Source: Actinomycetales bacterium
GTDB taxonomy: Bacteria; Actinomycetota; Actinomycetes; Actinomycetales; BWSM-131
Length of the DNA: 43,681 nt
Assembly: GCA_030149025.1 (NCBI GenBank)
Contig: JASBSH010000089.1
Span: 1-43,681 of the forward strand
Direction: 5' to 3'
Position numbers and translations under genes: made by a program. Below the pieces are notes generated by a model. It was given only the letters and a program-made list of their open reading frames with translations. It was not told where the DNA came from and ran no database searches. This document shows, one piece after another, positions 16,261-24,666 of the stretch; positions within the stretch are counted from its first letter, which is position 1, and every line of letters begins with the position of its first letter.

Positions 16261-16415
16261 GACGCTCTCCTCGCGCTAGACGCTGCGGCATACCGGCTGG
16301 TGCTGGACCCGAAGGGTAGTCTTGATCCCGCGAAGGAGTTCTCCAGCACGAACACGTGCGGCCGACTGTGCGGGAGGTGACCGGTTCGGGCGGCGGTGAC
16401 CCGGGAGGACGGCGA
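16261..16415. promoter_or_regulatory. Divergent promoter region between methyltransferase and iclR, with inverted repeat
   Basis: The spacer must carry the promoters of both genes. It contains a perfect eight-base inverted repeat, GTGCTGGA (16300-16307) and TCCAGCAC (16342-16349), separated by 34 bases. An IclR-type regulator often controls its divergent neighbour, so this pair is a candidate operator, although the spacing is longer than usual. Confidence 0.3.
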
Positions 16416-17204
16416 ATGGCGGCGAAGTCGAGCTCGGTTCCCGCCGCGCGCAACGCCCTGGAGCTCCTGCAGGCCCTGGCTCGGGAGGCGGGCCCGGTGC
16501 CGGCGGCGACGCTGGCTCGCAACGTCGGCCTACCGCGCTCGACCACCTATCACCTGCTGGCCGAGCTGGAGCGGGCGGGGTTCGTCGTCCACCTGCCCGA
16601 GCAGCGGCGCTGGGGGCTGGGTGTCAGCGCGTTCGAGCTCGGGTCCGCCTACTCCCGACAGGCCCCGCTGGCCCGGCTCGCCGCGCCCGCCCTCGCCCGA
16701 CTCGTCGACACTCTGGGCCAGAGCGCCCATCTCGCGGTCCTGCACGGCCGCGAGGTGCTCTATGTCATCGAGGAGCGCGCGCCCGGCCGCCCACCGCTGG
16801 TGACCGACGTCGGGGTGCGCCTGCCCGCACAGCTCACCGCCAGCGGCCGCGCGCTCCTCGCCGACCTGCCCGCTCCCCAGGTGCGTGCCCTGTTCCCCGA
16901 CTCCAACGCGTTCGTGGAACGCCACGGACTCGGACCCCGTTCGCTGTCCACCCTGCGGCGGTTGCTCGTGGACGTGCGGCGGCGCGGGTACGCGATCGAA
17001 GACGGTGAGATCACACCGGGTTTCGCCTCAGTGGCGGTCAGCGTCCCGGACCACACCGGCTACCCGGTCGCGGCGGTCGCTGTCACTTTCGAGGACAGCG
17101 ACCTGGACGACGAGGGACGTGCCCATGCCGCGAAACAGGCTGGGCGCGTAGCGGACAACCTGTCAGCGAGGATCGGTGGGGCGCGTCGCCAACCACGCTC
17201 GTGA
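16416..17204 (+). CDS. IclR-family transcriptional regulator
   Basis: The 262-residue protein has an N-terminal winged helix-turn-helix (residues ~10-70: ARNALELLQALAREAG, then ATLARNVGLPRSTTYHLLAEL) and a C-terminal IclR effector domain with the conserved GVRLPAQLTASGRALLADL and RGYAIEDGEITPGFASVAV blocks. ATG 16416 is chosen because GGGAGG lies seven bases upstream; an earlier in-frame start at 16356 has no such site. IclR proteins sense small aromatic or organic acids and usually regulate a neighbouring gene. Some actinobacteria use an IclR protein (HutR) for hut control, but this gene is 9 kb from hut, so that link is only a possibility. Confidence 0.9.
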   Translation: MAAKSSSVPAARNALELLQALAREAGPVPAATLARNVGLPRSTTYHLLAELERAGFVVHLPEQRRWGLGVSAFELGSAYSRQAPLARLAAPALARLVDTLGQSAHLAVLHGREVLYVIEERAPGRPPLVTDVGVRLPAQLTASGRALLADLPAPQVRALFPDSNAFVERHGLGPRSLSTLRRLLVDVRRRGYAIEDGEITPGFASVAVSVPDHTGYPVAAVAVTFEDSDLDDEGRAHAAKQAGRVADNLSARIGGARRQPRS

Positions 17205-17212
17205 CGGGCGCG

Positions 17213-17272
17213 TGCAGAACTGCATGATCACGGAATGAGGGTTGGGCCGGCGTGCAGAGTTGCATGATCACG
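17213..17272. repeat. Two copies of a 20-bp dispersed repeat between convergent genes
   Basis: Copies at 17213-17232 (TGCAGAACTGCATGATCACG) and 17253-17272 (TGCAGAGTTGCATGATCACG) are in direct orientation, 40 bases apart. They lie between the stop codons of iclR and selD. The first half of copy 1 can fold as TGCAG-AA-CTGCA. They are variants of the repeats at 37075-37172 and 38144-38204. Confidence 0.8.
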
Positions 17273-17286
17273 CGATGGGTGGGTGG

Positions 17287-18336
17287 TCAGCGCACCGTCA
17301 GGACCGCGTCCCGGCGCGCGACCAGCTCGCCGACCACCGGCGCCCCCGGTACCTCCCCGGCCACGAGCAGACCGCCGGACGTCTGCGCGTCGGCGAGGAG
17401 CAGCAGCTCGTCCTCGCCCGCCCCTGAGTCGAGGTGCGGCCTGACCCACTCCAGGTTCCGCCGGGTACCCCCGCTGACGTAACCGTCCCGCAGAGCCTGC
17501 CTGGCGCCGTCCAGATAGGGAACGGCAGCGCTGTCCACGACGGCCGAGACACCGCTGGCACGAGCGAGCTTGTACAGGTGCCCGAGCAGCCCGAACCCGG
17601 TCACGTCGGTCGCACACCGGACGCCGGCCCGCAGCGCCGCACGCGAGGCCTCGGCGTTGAGGGTGGTCATGACGTCGATGGCCTGGTCGAAGCGCTCACC
17701 GGTGGACTTGTGCCGGCTGTTGAGGACGCCGATGCCGAGCGGTTTCGTTAGCGACAAGGGCGTGCCGGGTCGGCCGGCGTCGTTGCGCAGCAACGCATCT
17801 GCGTCCGCGATGCCGGTGACCGCCATGCCGTACTTCGGCTCCGGGTCGTCGACGCTGTGGCCCCCGGCGACGTGGCAGCCGGCCCGCCGGGCGACGTCGA
17901 GTCCGCCGCGCAGCACCTCGGTGGCCATCTCGCTCGGCAGGACGTCCCGGGGCCAGCACAGCAGGTTGACCGCCACGAGCGGCTCCCCGCCCATCGCGTA
18001 CACGTCGGACAGGGCGTTCGCGGCGGCGATCCGCCCCCAGTCGTAGGGGTCGTCGACCACCGGGGTGAAGAAGTCGGCGGTCGCGATGACCGCGCGGGAG
18101 CCGTCCACGCGCACTGCGGCGGCGTCGTCCCCGTCGTCGAGCCCGACCAGCAGCTCACCGGCGCCTCCTGGTCCCGCGGGCATCGGCAACCCACCGACCA
18201 GGCCGGCGACCATCTCCTCCAGCTCCCCCGGCGGGATCTTGCAGGCGCACCCGCCCCCGTGCGCGTAGGACGTGAGCCGGCGAAGACCTTCCTCCGGCTC
18301 AGGCTGCCTATCCGTGCCGAGAACCTCCGTCGCCAT
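17287..18336 (-). CDS. selD: Selenide, water dikinase (selenophosphate synthetase, SelD)
   Basis: SelD makes selenophosphate from selenide and ATP, the selenium donor for selenocysteine synthesis. The 349-residue protein has the glycine-rich active-site loop YAHGGGCACKI (C30, C32, K33) with cysteine where some homologues carry selenocysteine. Other blocks are GDDAAAVRVDG, ATADFFTPVVDDPYDWG, AANALSDVYAMGG, VAGGHSVDDPEPKYG, TKPLGIGVL and DVTGFGLLGH. A TAGGGT hexamer ends seven bases before the ATG, which suggests a leaderless transcript. It is divergent from the tRNA-Sec gene, 47 bases away. Confidence 0.96.
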   Translation of the reverse strand: MATEVLGTDRQPEPEEGLRRLTSYAHGGGCACKIPPGELEEMVAGLVGGLPMPAGPGGAGELLVGLDDGDDAAAVRVDGSRAVIATADFFTPVVDDPYDWGRIAAANALSDVYAMGGEPLVAVNLLCWPRDVLPSEMATEVLRGGLDVARRAGCHVAGGHSVDDPEPKYGMAVTGIADADALLRNDAGRPGTPLSLTKPLGIGVLNSRHKSTGERFDQAIDVMTTLNAEASRAALRAGVRCATDVTGFGLLGHLYKLARASGVSAVVDSAAVPYLDGARQALRDGYVSGGTRRNLEWVRPHLDSGAGEDELLLLADAQTSGGLLVAGEVPGAPVVGELVARRDAVLTVR

Positions 18337-18360
18337 GGCCCGACCCTAGACGCATAGGCT
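18337..18360. promoter_or_regulatory. Back-to-back -10 elements for selD and tRNA-Sec
   Basis: On the minus strand TAGGGT occupies 18348-18343, placing a start of transcription at or near the selD ATG (leaderless). On the plus strand TAGGCT at 18355-18360 lies 23 bases before the tRNA-Sec 5' end. Neither has an obvious -35 hexamer, which is common in actinobacteria. Both assignments are by eye. Confidence 0.4.
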
Positions 18361-18383
18361 GCGGGGCGCGGCCCACGGGCCGT

Positions 18384-18476
18384 GGAGGCGTCAGGGCACC
18401 TGGTGGTCCCCGCGGTCTTCAAAACCGACGAGACCGAGTACCTCGGTCTGGCGGGTTCGATTCCCGTCCGCCTCCG
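18384..18476 (+). tRNA. selC: tRNA-Sec (anticodon TCA)
   Basis: The 93-base sequence has the hallmarks of bacterial selenocysteine tRNA: an extended acceptor stem (GGAGGCG paired with CGCCTCC, with an eighth T/C position unpaired), anticodon TCA at 18419-18421 in a CTTCAAA loop, a long variable arm (AGACCGAG 18431-18438 with CTCGGTCT 18442-18449, loop TAC), and a T arm with TTCGATT. G at 18476 is the discriminator, and CCA is not encoded. Its position next to selD, selA and selB confirms the identity. Confidence 0.95.
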
Positions 18477-18533
18477 CTCCTGGCCGGGCACGGCGTGCGA
18501 TCGCGGCGTTGCAGCCGCCTCGGCGCAGCGTGA

Positions 18534-19772
18534 TCAGTCGGCGAAGAAGACGTCCTCCGTGCCGGTCCGCCACTGGGCCAGCAGGACCGTCGCGTCGTCC
18601 TGCAGCACGTCGTTCTGGTGCGCCAGGATCGCGTGCACCAGGCGGCGCAGGGTCTCCGGTGGAGGCTGGTCCGCGGCCACCGCCCGCTCGAGGAAGTCGA
18701 CGAGCCGCGCCTCGCCGAACACCGTTCCCGCCGGGTCTCGCGCCTCGGTCACCCCGTCGGTGTAGAGCAGCAGCCAGTCCCCCGGCTCCAGCTGCTCTTC
18801 GCCAACCGGCACGTCCGCGCGGCCCAGCCCCAACAGCGGCCGTCGGCCGTCGGACAGACGCTTCACGACCTTGCCCCGCCGGATCAACAACGGGACGGGG
18901 TGCCCCGAGTTGACGTACCGCAGGAGACCCGATGACCGGTCCAGCTCCGCGTGGACGCCGGTGACGAACCGCTCGTGACCGAACTGGCTGCCGATGGTCT
19001 CGTCGGTCAACCGCACCCGCTCTTGCAGTGAGGCACCGTTTCGACGGCCGTTGCGGCTTGCGGCGATGGCCACAGATGTGACCAGCCCCGACGTGAGGTC
19101 GTGGCCGGTCCCGTCGAAGATCGCCAGGTCCGCCTTCTCGGTGGAGACGGCGTAGTCGAACGCGTCCCCCGCCACCTGCGCCGCCGGCTCCAGGACGCAC
19201 GTGACCACGAAACCGTCGGTCCCGAAGGTGAGCGAGGGCAAGAGCTGCCACAGCAGCTCCGCGGCGAGTGTGCGGGGCCTCTCGCGGCGGGTCACCTCCA
19301 GCGCGTCGCCCAACGATGATTTCGCCGCCAGCAGGTGAGCCGTGAGGGTCGCGAACCAGCGGAACGCGTTGCGCCATTGCGGTGCCTCGACATCGCGGTC
19401 GTCCGCAACTGTCAGGGCGAGCACACCCAAGCGCTCGGTGCCGTCGATGAGCGGCATCCACACCCGGCGCCGACCGTCCCGCTCGACCACCTGGGGTCGA
19501 AGCTCCCGGAAGACCCTGCCCGGCACCGTCCCCTCGAGGGACACCTTGTCGATCTCGTTCCTCGCCGGCTCGGACAGGCGGACGAGATTCCGCTGGTCGT
19601 ACTCGACGAGGTAGATCGCGACCTGCGCGTCGAGCGCCGCTGCCGCACGAGCCACGACCGTGCCCATCGCGTCCGGGACCGCCAGGTGGGCGTCGTCCAG
19701 CAGTCGCGTCAGCGCGCTCGCCACCTCGGGCAGGACGGAGCCGGCCCGAGTGTCCATCGACTCGTCTTCCAC
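18534..19772 (-). CDS. GAF domain-containing PP2C/SpoIIE-type serine phosphatase
   Basis: The 412-residue protein has a GAF-like sensor region (residues ~20-165, including VAIYLVEYDQRNLVRLSEP and MPLIDGTERLGVLALTVAD) and a SpoIIE/PP2C catalytic domain (~190-400) with metal-binding blocks IFDGTGHDLTSGL, LRYVNSGHPVPLL, LLLYTDGVTEARD and the final QDDATVLL. Such RsbU-like enzymes dephosphorylate anti-sigma-factor antagonists in stress signalling; the partner is not present here. It starts at GTG 19772 or ATG 19757. It lies on the minus strand within the plus-strand selC-selA-selB series, and a 37-base piece of its 3' end recurs at 13618-13653. Confidence 0.88.
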   Translation of the reverse strand: MEDESMDTRAGSVLPEVASALTRLLDDAHLAVPDAMGTVVARAAAALDAQVAIYLVEYDQRNLVRLSEPARNEIDKVSLEGTVPGRVFRELRPQVVERDGRRRVWMPLIDGTERLGVLALTVADDRDVEAPQWRNAFRWFATLTAHLLAAKSSLGDALEVTRRERPRTLAAELLWQLLPSLTFGTDGFVVTCVLEPAAQVAGDAFDYAVSTEKADLAIFDGTGHDLTSGLVTSVAIAASRNGRRNGASLQERVRLTDETIGSQFGHERFVTGVHAELDRSSGLLRYVNSGHPVPLLIRRGKVVKRLSDGRRPLLGLGRADVPVGEEQLEPGDWLLLYTDGVTEARDPAGTVFGEARLVDFLERAVAADQPPPETLRRLVHAILAHQNDVLQDDATVLLAQWRTGTEDVFFAD

Positions 19773-19803
19773 CCCGCGACGCTACCGTCTCTACGCTGCA
19801 GGC

Positions 19804-21171
19804 GTGGGTGGACGAAGAAGCGCGGAGCAGACGGCGAACGCCGTGGTGCAGGTGGAGGATGCCGCGGCGCGCCGCCGGTCGGTGCCGCGCACCGACCTCG
19901 TGCTGGACGACGCGAGGCTGGCTCCGCACATCGCTCGCCTCGGGCGCTCGATCGTGAAGGACGCGCTGGTGAGGTCGCAGCAGGACGTGCGTGACGGCGT
20001 CCTGGATCCCGACCGGATCGTGGACGACGTGCTGGCGCGGCTGCCGCGGTCGGCCGCCGGTCTGCGTGCCGTCGTCAACGCCACCGGTGTGCTCCTGCAC
20101 ACGAACCTGGGGCGCGCCCCGCTGTCGCGCGCGGCGGTGGACGCGGTTGTCGAGGCTTCGGGCACGACTGACGTCGAGCTGGACCTCTCGACGGGGAGAC
20201 GGGCCCGGCGCGGGCGCAGCGCGATGGCAGCACTGGGCGAGGCGGTGCCGGACGCCGAGGCGGTGCACGTGGTCAACAACGGCGCAGCGGCGTTGGTGCT
20301 GGCGGCGACTGCACTGGCGGCGGGACGCGAGATCGTCGTGTCGCGCGGGGAGATGGTGGAGATCGGAGACGGCTTCCGCCTACCGGACCTGCTCGTGTCG
20401 ACCGGCGCCCGGCTGCGCGAGGTCGGCACCACGAACCGCACGGTTCTCGACGACTACGCCCACGCGGTGGGGCCGGAGACCGGGTTCATCCTCAAGGTGC
20501 ATCCGTCGAACTTCGTCGTCCGCGGCTTCACTTCTGCCGTGGGTGTCGCGGACCTGAAGGGGCTCGGCGTGCCGGTCGTCGCCGACATCGGGTCCGGACT
20601 GCTGCATCGGCACCCGGCGCTGCCGGAAGAGCCGGACGCCGGCACGACGCTACGAGCGGGGGCGGACCTCGTCACGGCAAGCGGTGACAAGTTGCTCGGC
20701 GGCCCTCAGGCGGGGCTCCTGCTCGGACGCGCCGACGTCGTGGAGCGCTTGCGGCGCCACCCTCTGGCCCGCGCGCTGCGGGTGGACAAGCTGACCCTCG
20801 CAGCCCTGGAGGCGACGCTCCGCGGTCCATTGCCCTTTGTGGGGCAGGCGCTTTCGTGGAAGGCGGCCGATCTGGTGATACGAGCGGAGCAGATCGTGAC
20901 CCGCCTCCGGGACAGTGGTGTGGAGGCCTACGTGGTCGAGGGGGTGGCTGTGGTCGGCGGAGGAGGTGCGCCTGGTGTGGAACTGCCAAGCGTCGCTGTG
21001 AGCCTGCCGGCGCAGATGGCTCCCGCCCTGCGTACCGGTGAGGTCCCGGTGGTGGGGCGGGTGGAGCGTGACCGCTGCTTGCTCGACCTGAGAAGCGTTG
21101 CGCCCGAACAGGACGAGCTGCTCGTCGAGGCCGTTCGTGCCGTCGCGCGGCCGGGGGTCGACGGTTCCTGA
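19804..21171 (+). CDS. selA: L-seryl-tRNA(Sec) selenium transferase (SelA)
   Basis: SelA converts seryl-tRNA(Sec) to selenocysteinyl-tRNA(Sec) using selenophosphate and pyridoxal phosphate, as a large homodecamer. The 455-residue protein (E. coli 463) shows RRRSVPRTDLVL near the N-terminus, VVNATGVLLHTNLGRAPLS, VNNGAAALVLA, EVGTTNRT, KVHPSNF, and the PLP-binding lysine K296 in TASGDKLLGGPQAG. The start is uncertain: GTG 19804 is taken, with GTG codons at 19843 and 19852 as alternatives; none has a strong ribosome-binding site. It overlaps selB by one base. Confidence 0.96.
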   Translation: MGGRRSAEQTANAVVQVEDAAARRRSVPRTDLVLDDARLAPHIARLGRSIVKDALVRSQQDVRDGVLDPDRIVDDVLARLPRSAAGLRAVVNATGVLLHTNLGRAPLSRAAVDAVVEASGTTDVELDLSTGRRARRGRSAMAALGEAVPDAEAVHVVNNGAAALVLAATALAAGREIVVSRGEMVEIGDGFRLPDLLVSTGARLREVGTTNRTVLDDYAHAVGPETGFILKVHPSNFVVRGFTSAVGVADLKGLGVPVVADIGSGLLHRHPALPEEPDAGTTLRAGADLVTASGDKLLGGPQAGLLLGRADVVERLRRHPLARALRVDKLTLAALEATLRGPLPFVGQALSWKAADLVIRAEQIVTRLRDSGVEAYVVEGVAVVGGGGAPGVELPSVAVSLPAQMAPALRTGEVPVVGRVERDRCLLDLRSVAPEQDELLVEAVRAVARPGVDGS

Positions 21172-22955
21172 TGCACGTCGTCGCCACCGCCGGGCACGTC
21201 GATCACGGCAAGTCGACCCTTGTCGCCGCCTTGACCGGTACCGACCCGGACCGGTACGCGGAGGAGAAGCGACGGGGCCTGACCATCGACCTCGGTTTCG
21301 CCTGGACCGAGATCGACGGGGAACAGGTGGCTTTCGTCGATGTGCCGGGTCACGAGCGGTTCGTGACCACCATGCTGGCCGGCGTCGGTCCCGTACCGGC
21401 GGTGCTGTTCGTCGTCGCCGCCGACGAAGGCTGGATGCCTCAGTCGCAGGAGCACCTGGAGGCGCTCGACGGCCTGGGCGTGCAGCACGGGCTACTGGTC
21501 ATCAGTCGCAGCGATGTCGGCGCAGAGGTTGCGGGGCTTGCGGAGGTCGAGGCACGCGAGCACCTTTCGGGGACGACGCTCGCGGCGATCCCGTCCGTCG
21601 CCGTCAGCGCGGTGACCGGCCATGGGATGGACGACCTGAGGCGGGAGCTCGTCCGTCTGGTGCGCTCCCTGCCTCCCGCACCGACCGACGCGCCGGTTCG
21701 TCTCTGGGTCGACCGCGTCTTCACTATCCGGGGTGCGGGCACCGTCGTGACCGGCACGCTGTCCGCCGGTTCCGTCCGGGCCGGGGACAGGCTCGCACTG
21801 GGCGATGGTCGGTTGGTGAGCGTTCGTGCGGTCCAGTCACTCGGGCGCACGGTGGACGCCGCCACGGCGGTCTCACGGGTCGCCCTCAACCTGCGTGGGG
21901 TCACCACCGACGACGTGGCACGCGGTGATGCGCTGACGGCGCCCGGGACGTGCGCACTGACCTCGCTTGTCGACGTCCGGTTGCGCCGCCCTGTGGACGT
22001 GGTCGGCCGGGCCGTCCTGCACATCGGATCGGCGCACGTGCCGGTACACGTGCGACCGCTCGGGCGGGGGTCGCATGCACGGTTGCGGCTCGAGCGCCCG
22101 CTGCCCCTTCGGCTTGGCGATGTGGGCCTGCTCCGCGACGCCGGTCGTGGTCGGGTGGTCGGCGGGTTCATCGTGCTGGACCTCGGCCCACCGCCCCTGC
22201 GGCGGCGTGGTGACGCCCGTCGCCGGGATGCGGAGCTCGCGGATCGCCCCGGGTCGCCGTCCGCCGCCGACGAGCTGGGCCGCCGCCGAGTGGTGGAGCG
22301 AGACTCTCTGCTGGGCATGGGGTTTCACCGCTCGGAGGTGGACGCACTGGCCGATGCCGTGCCGGCGGGCAGGGGTTGGCTGGTCGCCCCTGCCTATGCC
22401 GAGGAGCTGGCGGCGCGCCTGGAGGAGCTCGTATCGCAGCACGCGCGAAGCGAGCCCCTCACCCCGGGGCTACCGGCAGAGACGGCTCGTCAACGACTGG
22501 GCCTGGCCGCGGTCGAGCTGCTCGTGGTGCTCGTGCGGCCGCCGCTTCGGCTCGAGAACGGTGTGGTGGTGGACGGTGGCCGCAAGGACGGTGCCGCCCT
22601 GCCGGCGTCCATCGCTAGGTCCGTTGACGCGTTGCTGGCTGACCTCCAAGAGGCGCCGTACGCGGCTCCGGAGGCATACCGTCTGCAGGAGCTCGGACTG
22701 GGGAGGCGTGAGCTCGCCGCGGCCGTGCGCGCCGGGGCGTTGGTGCGCATCGGAGAGGCGATCTACCTGTCGCCGCAGGCGGTGCGCGCTGCGGTGGAGC
22801 CGCTGCGCCGGCTGTCGCAGCCGTTCACGATGAGCGATGCGCGTCGGGCGTGGGACACGTCGCGGCGCGTCGCCATCCCGCTCCTGCAGCATCTGGACTC
22901 GCAGGGGTTGACGGAGCGGTTGCCCGACGACCGGCGTCGCGTGGTCCAGCCGTAG
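21171..22955 (+). CDS. selB: Selenocysteine-specific elongation factor SelB
   Basis: SelB is a GTPase that brings selenocysteinyl-tRNA to UGA codons marked by a SECIS element. The 594-residue protein has the G1 motif GHVDHGKS at the very N-terminus, the RGLTIDLGFAW switch region, the G3 motif DVPGHERF, and SRSD in place of the canonical NKxD, within the range seen in SelB. Domains 2 and 3 follow (VFTIRGAGTVVTGTL), and the C-terminal third holds the winged-helix repeats that bind SECIS RNA. ATG 21171 overlaps the selA stop (TGATG), so the two are translationally coupled. Confidence 0.96.
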   Translation: MHVVATAGHVDHGKSTLVAALTGTDPDRYAEEKRRGLTIDLGFAWTEIDGEQVAFVDVPGHERFVTTMLAGVGPVPAVLFVVAADEGWMPQSQEHLEALDGLGVQHGLLVISRSDVGAEVAGLAEVEAREHLSGTTLAAIPSVAVSAVTGHGMDDLRRELVRLVRSLPPAPTDAPVRLWVDRVFTIRGAGTVVTGTLSAGSVRAGDRLALGDGRLVSVRAVQSLGRTVDAATAVSRVALNLRGVTTDDVARGDALTAPGTCALTSLVDVRLRRPVDVVGRAVLHIGSAHVPVHVRPLGRGSHARLRLERPLPLRLGDVGLLRDAGRGRVVGGFIVLDLGPPPLRRRGDARRRDAELADRPGSPSAADELGRRRVVERDSLLGMGFHRSEVDALADAVPAGRGWLVAPAYAEELAARLEELVSQHARSEPLTPGLPAETARQRLGLAAVELLVVLVRPPLRLENGVVVDGGRKDGAALPASIARSVDALLADLQEAPYAAPEAYRLQELGLGRRELAAAVRAGALVRIGEAIYLSPQAVRAAVEPLRRLSQPFTMSDARRAWDTSRRVAIPLLQHLDSQGLTERLPDDRRRVVQP

Positions 22956-23014
22956 GTCGGGGTGTTGGTTTATCCACAGGGCTGGGTAGCGCCCGACGGA
23001 TTGTCGGTGGGTTC

Positions 23015-23030
23015 TCGTACGTTTGTTCGC
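23015..23030 (+). promoter_or_regulatory. SOS-box-like site at the start of the DUF222-HNH gene
   Basis: TCGTACGTTTGTTCGC, immediately before the ATG, resembles the actinobacterial LexA box (TCGAAC-n4-GTTCGA): the right half-site GTTCG is intact and the left is changed at one position. Genes of the 13E12/DUF222 family in mycobacteria are known to carry LexA boxes in this place. Binding would overlap the start codon. Confidence 0.5.
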
Positions 23031-24590
23031 ATGGGACGGGCCGTAGAGAGCGACGCCGAACCCGCCGAGGAGATGGCTGGTTCGGCAAGTCTGCTGCGCC
23101 CACACGTGGCGGACGCCCTGGCCGCCGAACCGGGTCCGGAGCTGGTGGCGGCGGTGCTGGCTTTGATGGCAGACGGCCATGACGATCACTTGTCCGCCCG
23201 GGAGCGGTTGGAGGTCGTCGCAGCCTGGGACCGGATCGAGGCCTTCGCCCGGGCCGGGAAACTGACGGCAATCGGCGACCTGGACACCGCACTGCACCCG
23301 GACGTGCCGGATCTGGGGCCGGTCTCTGTGCGCCCGACCGCGAACGAGCTTGCGCCGGTGCTCCGGGTCGCGCCACGCACGGCCTCCGCACTGGTTGCGT
23401 TGACGCGCCGGGCGCGAGCGTTGCCGGCAGCGATGGACGCACTGGCCGAGGGCCGGCTGATTCCGGGGCACCTAGATGTGCTGGACCAGGTTGCCCGTGA
23501 CACCCACCCGAACCTCACTTCGGCGCTGGAGGCGGAGGCGATCGCCTGCGCGCCGGCCAAGACGCGTCAGCAGCTGCACGAGCACCTGGCGTCCAAGGCG
23601 GCCGAGTGGGATCCCGCGCACGCCACCACCGCCGTCCAACGAGGAGTCAGCGAACGGGACGTGCAGCTGCGCCGCTCCCCGCTCGCGGGTTGTCACCGCA
23701 TCGTGGCCGACCTGCCGTCGATCAACGCCTTCGCGGTCTGGCACGCTCTGAATGGGACAGCGAAGAACGCCAAGGCGACCGGCACCCGTCCCGACGGAAG
23801 TGTCGAGGAGCGTGGCCTGCCGGCCCTGCGCGCCGACGCGCTCGCCGCGATCCTCACCGGGCAGGCCGACCCGGAGAACGCAGCGCTGTCCCCCGCCGCG
23901 GACATCCTCACCCAGCTGGCGCAGGTACAGGTCGTCGTGGCGGCGGACACACTGACCGGCGCCAGCGAGCTGCCCGCTCACCTGCCGGCCGGCGGCCCCG
24001 TCGACCCGGGGACGGTGCGGGACCTCGCCGCCCGGGTGCCGTGGCGCAGGTTGGTCGCCCACGCGGACACCGGGGTCCTGTTGCACCGCGACACCGCGCT
24101 GCTGCCTCCACCGCCCACCGACTTCCCGGCCACCGACTCCCCGAGTGGAGACCCGCGGTTGCCTCGGCTTCTCACAGACCCCGTCCAGCATGTCGTGTTG
24201 GACTACGGCACGAGCAGGTACCGGCCCCCGGCGCATCTTCGCGACCACGTCATCACCCGAGACGCGACATGCATCGGCCCCGCCTGCCACCACCCCGCCG
24301 TCGGGGTGCAGCTCGACCACACGATCAACTACAAGGACACCGACCGGCGCTCCCGTCGTGGACGCCCAGGCGAGGCCGCCCGGGTCGGTGTCACGGCGGA
24401 CCACAATCTCGGCCCGCTGTGCGTCCGGTGGCACAACGCCAAGACGCACGGCAACTGGCGGTTGAGCCAACCACAACCGGGACTGTTCATCTGGACCAGC
24501 CCCTTGGGCCGCACCTATACCCGCCGGGCAAGACCACTCGTCCCCGGGTGGCGGACAAGGAAGCAGCGGCCACCGCCTGACCACGGTTGA
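23031..24590 (+). CDS. DUF222 domain-containing HNH endonuclease (13E12 repeat family)
   Basis: The 519-residue protein has the N-terminal DUF222 domain (residues ~40-330, with LEVVAAWDRIEAFARAGKL and an ALTRRARALPAAMDALAEG segment) and a C-terminal HNH nuclease module (~408-480): CIGPACHHPAVGVQLDHT, then TADHNLGPLCVRWHNAKTHG. The two cysteines of CIGPAC probably bind structural zinc. Proteins of this type occur in many copies in actinobacterial genomes, often SOS-linked; their function is not established. ATG 23031 lacks a ribosome-binding site, which fits a leaderless transcript; the upstream in-frame start would put the SOS-like site inside the gene. Confidence 0.88.
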   Translation: MGRAVESDAEPAEEMAGSASLLRPHVADALAAEPGPELVAAVLALMADGHDDHLSARERLEVVAAWDRIEAFARAGKLTAIGDLDTALHPDVPDLGPVSVRPTANELAPVLRVAPRTASALVALTRRARALPAAMDALAEGRLIPGHLDVLDQVARDTHPNLTSALEAEAIACAPAKTRQQLHEHLASKAAEWDPAHATTAVQRGVSERDVQLRRSPLAGCHRIVADLPSINAFAVWHALNGTAKNAKATGTRPDGSVEERGLPALRADALAAILTGQADPENAALSPAADILTQLAQVQVVVAADTLTGASELPAHLPAGGPVDPGTVRDLAARVPWRRLVAHADTGVLLHRDTALLPPPPTDFPATDSPSGDPRLPRLLTDPVQHVVLDYGTSRYRPPAHLRDHVITRDATCIGPACHHPAVGVQLDHTINYKDTDRRSRRGRPGEAARVGVTADHNLGPLCVRWHNAKTHGNWRLSQPQPGLFIWTSPLGRTYTRRARPLVPGWRTRKQRPPPDHG

Positions 24591-24666
24591 CGCGTCGCCT
24601 GTCTGCGAGCGCCGACGGGCCGGTCGGGAGAGACTCGCGGAAGCAGTCGATCGTCAGGGGTGCTGC

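Noticed and set aside
18391..20268. Minus-strand 625-codon frame across the phosphatase and selA
   Set aside because: It runs antisense to selA and out of frame with the phosphatase, both of which have clear motifs, and it has an Arg-rich shadow composition.
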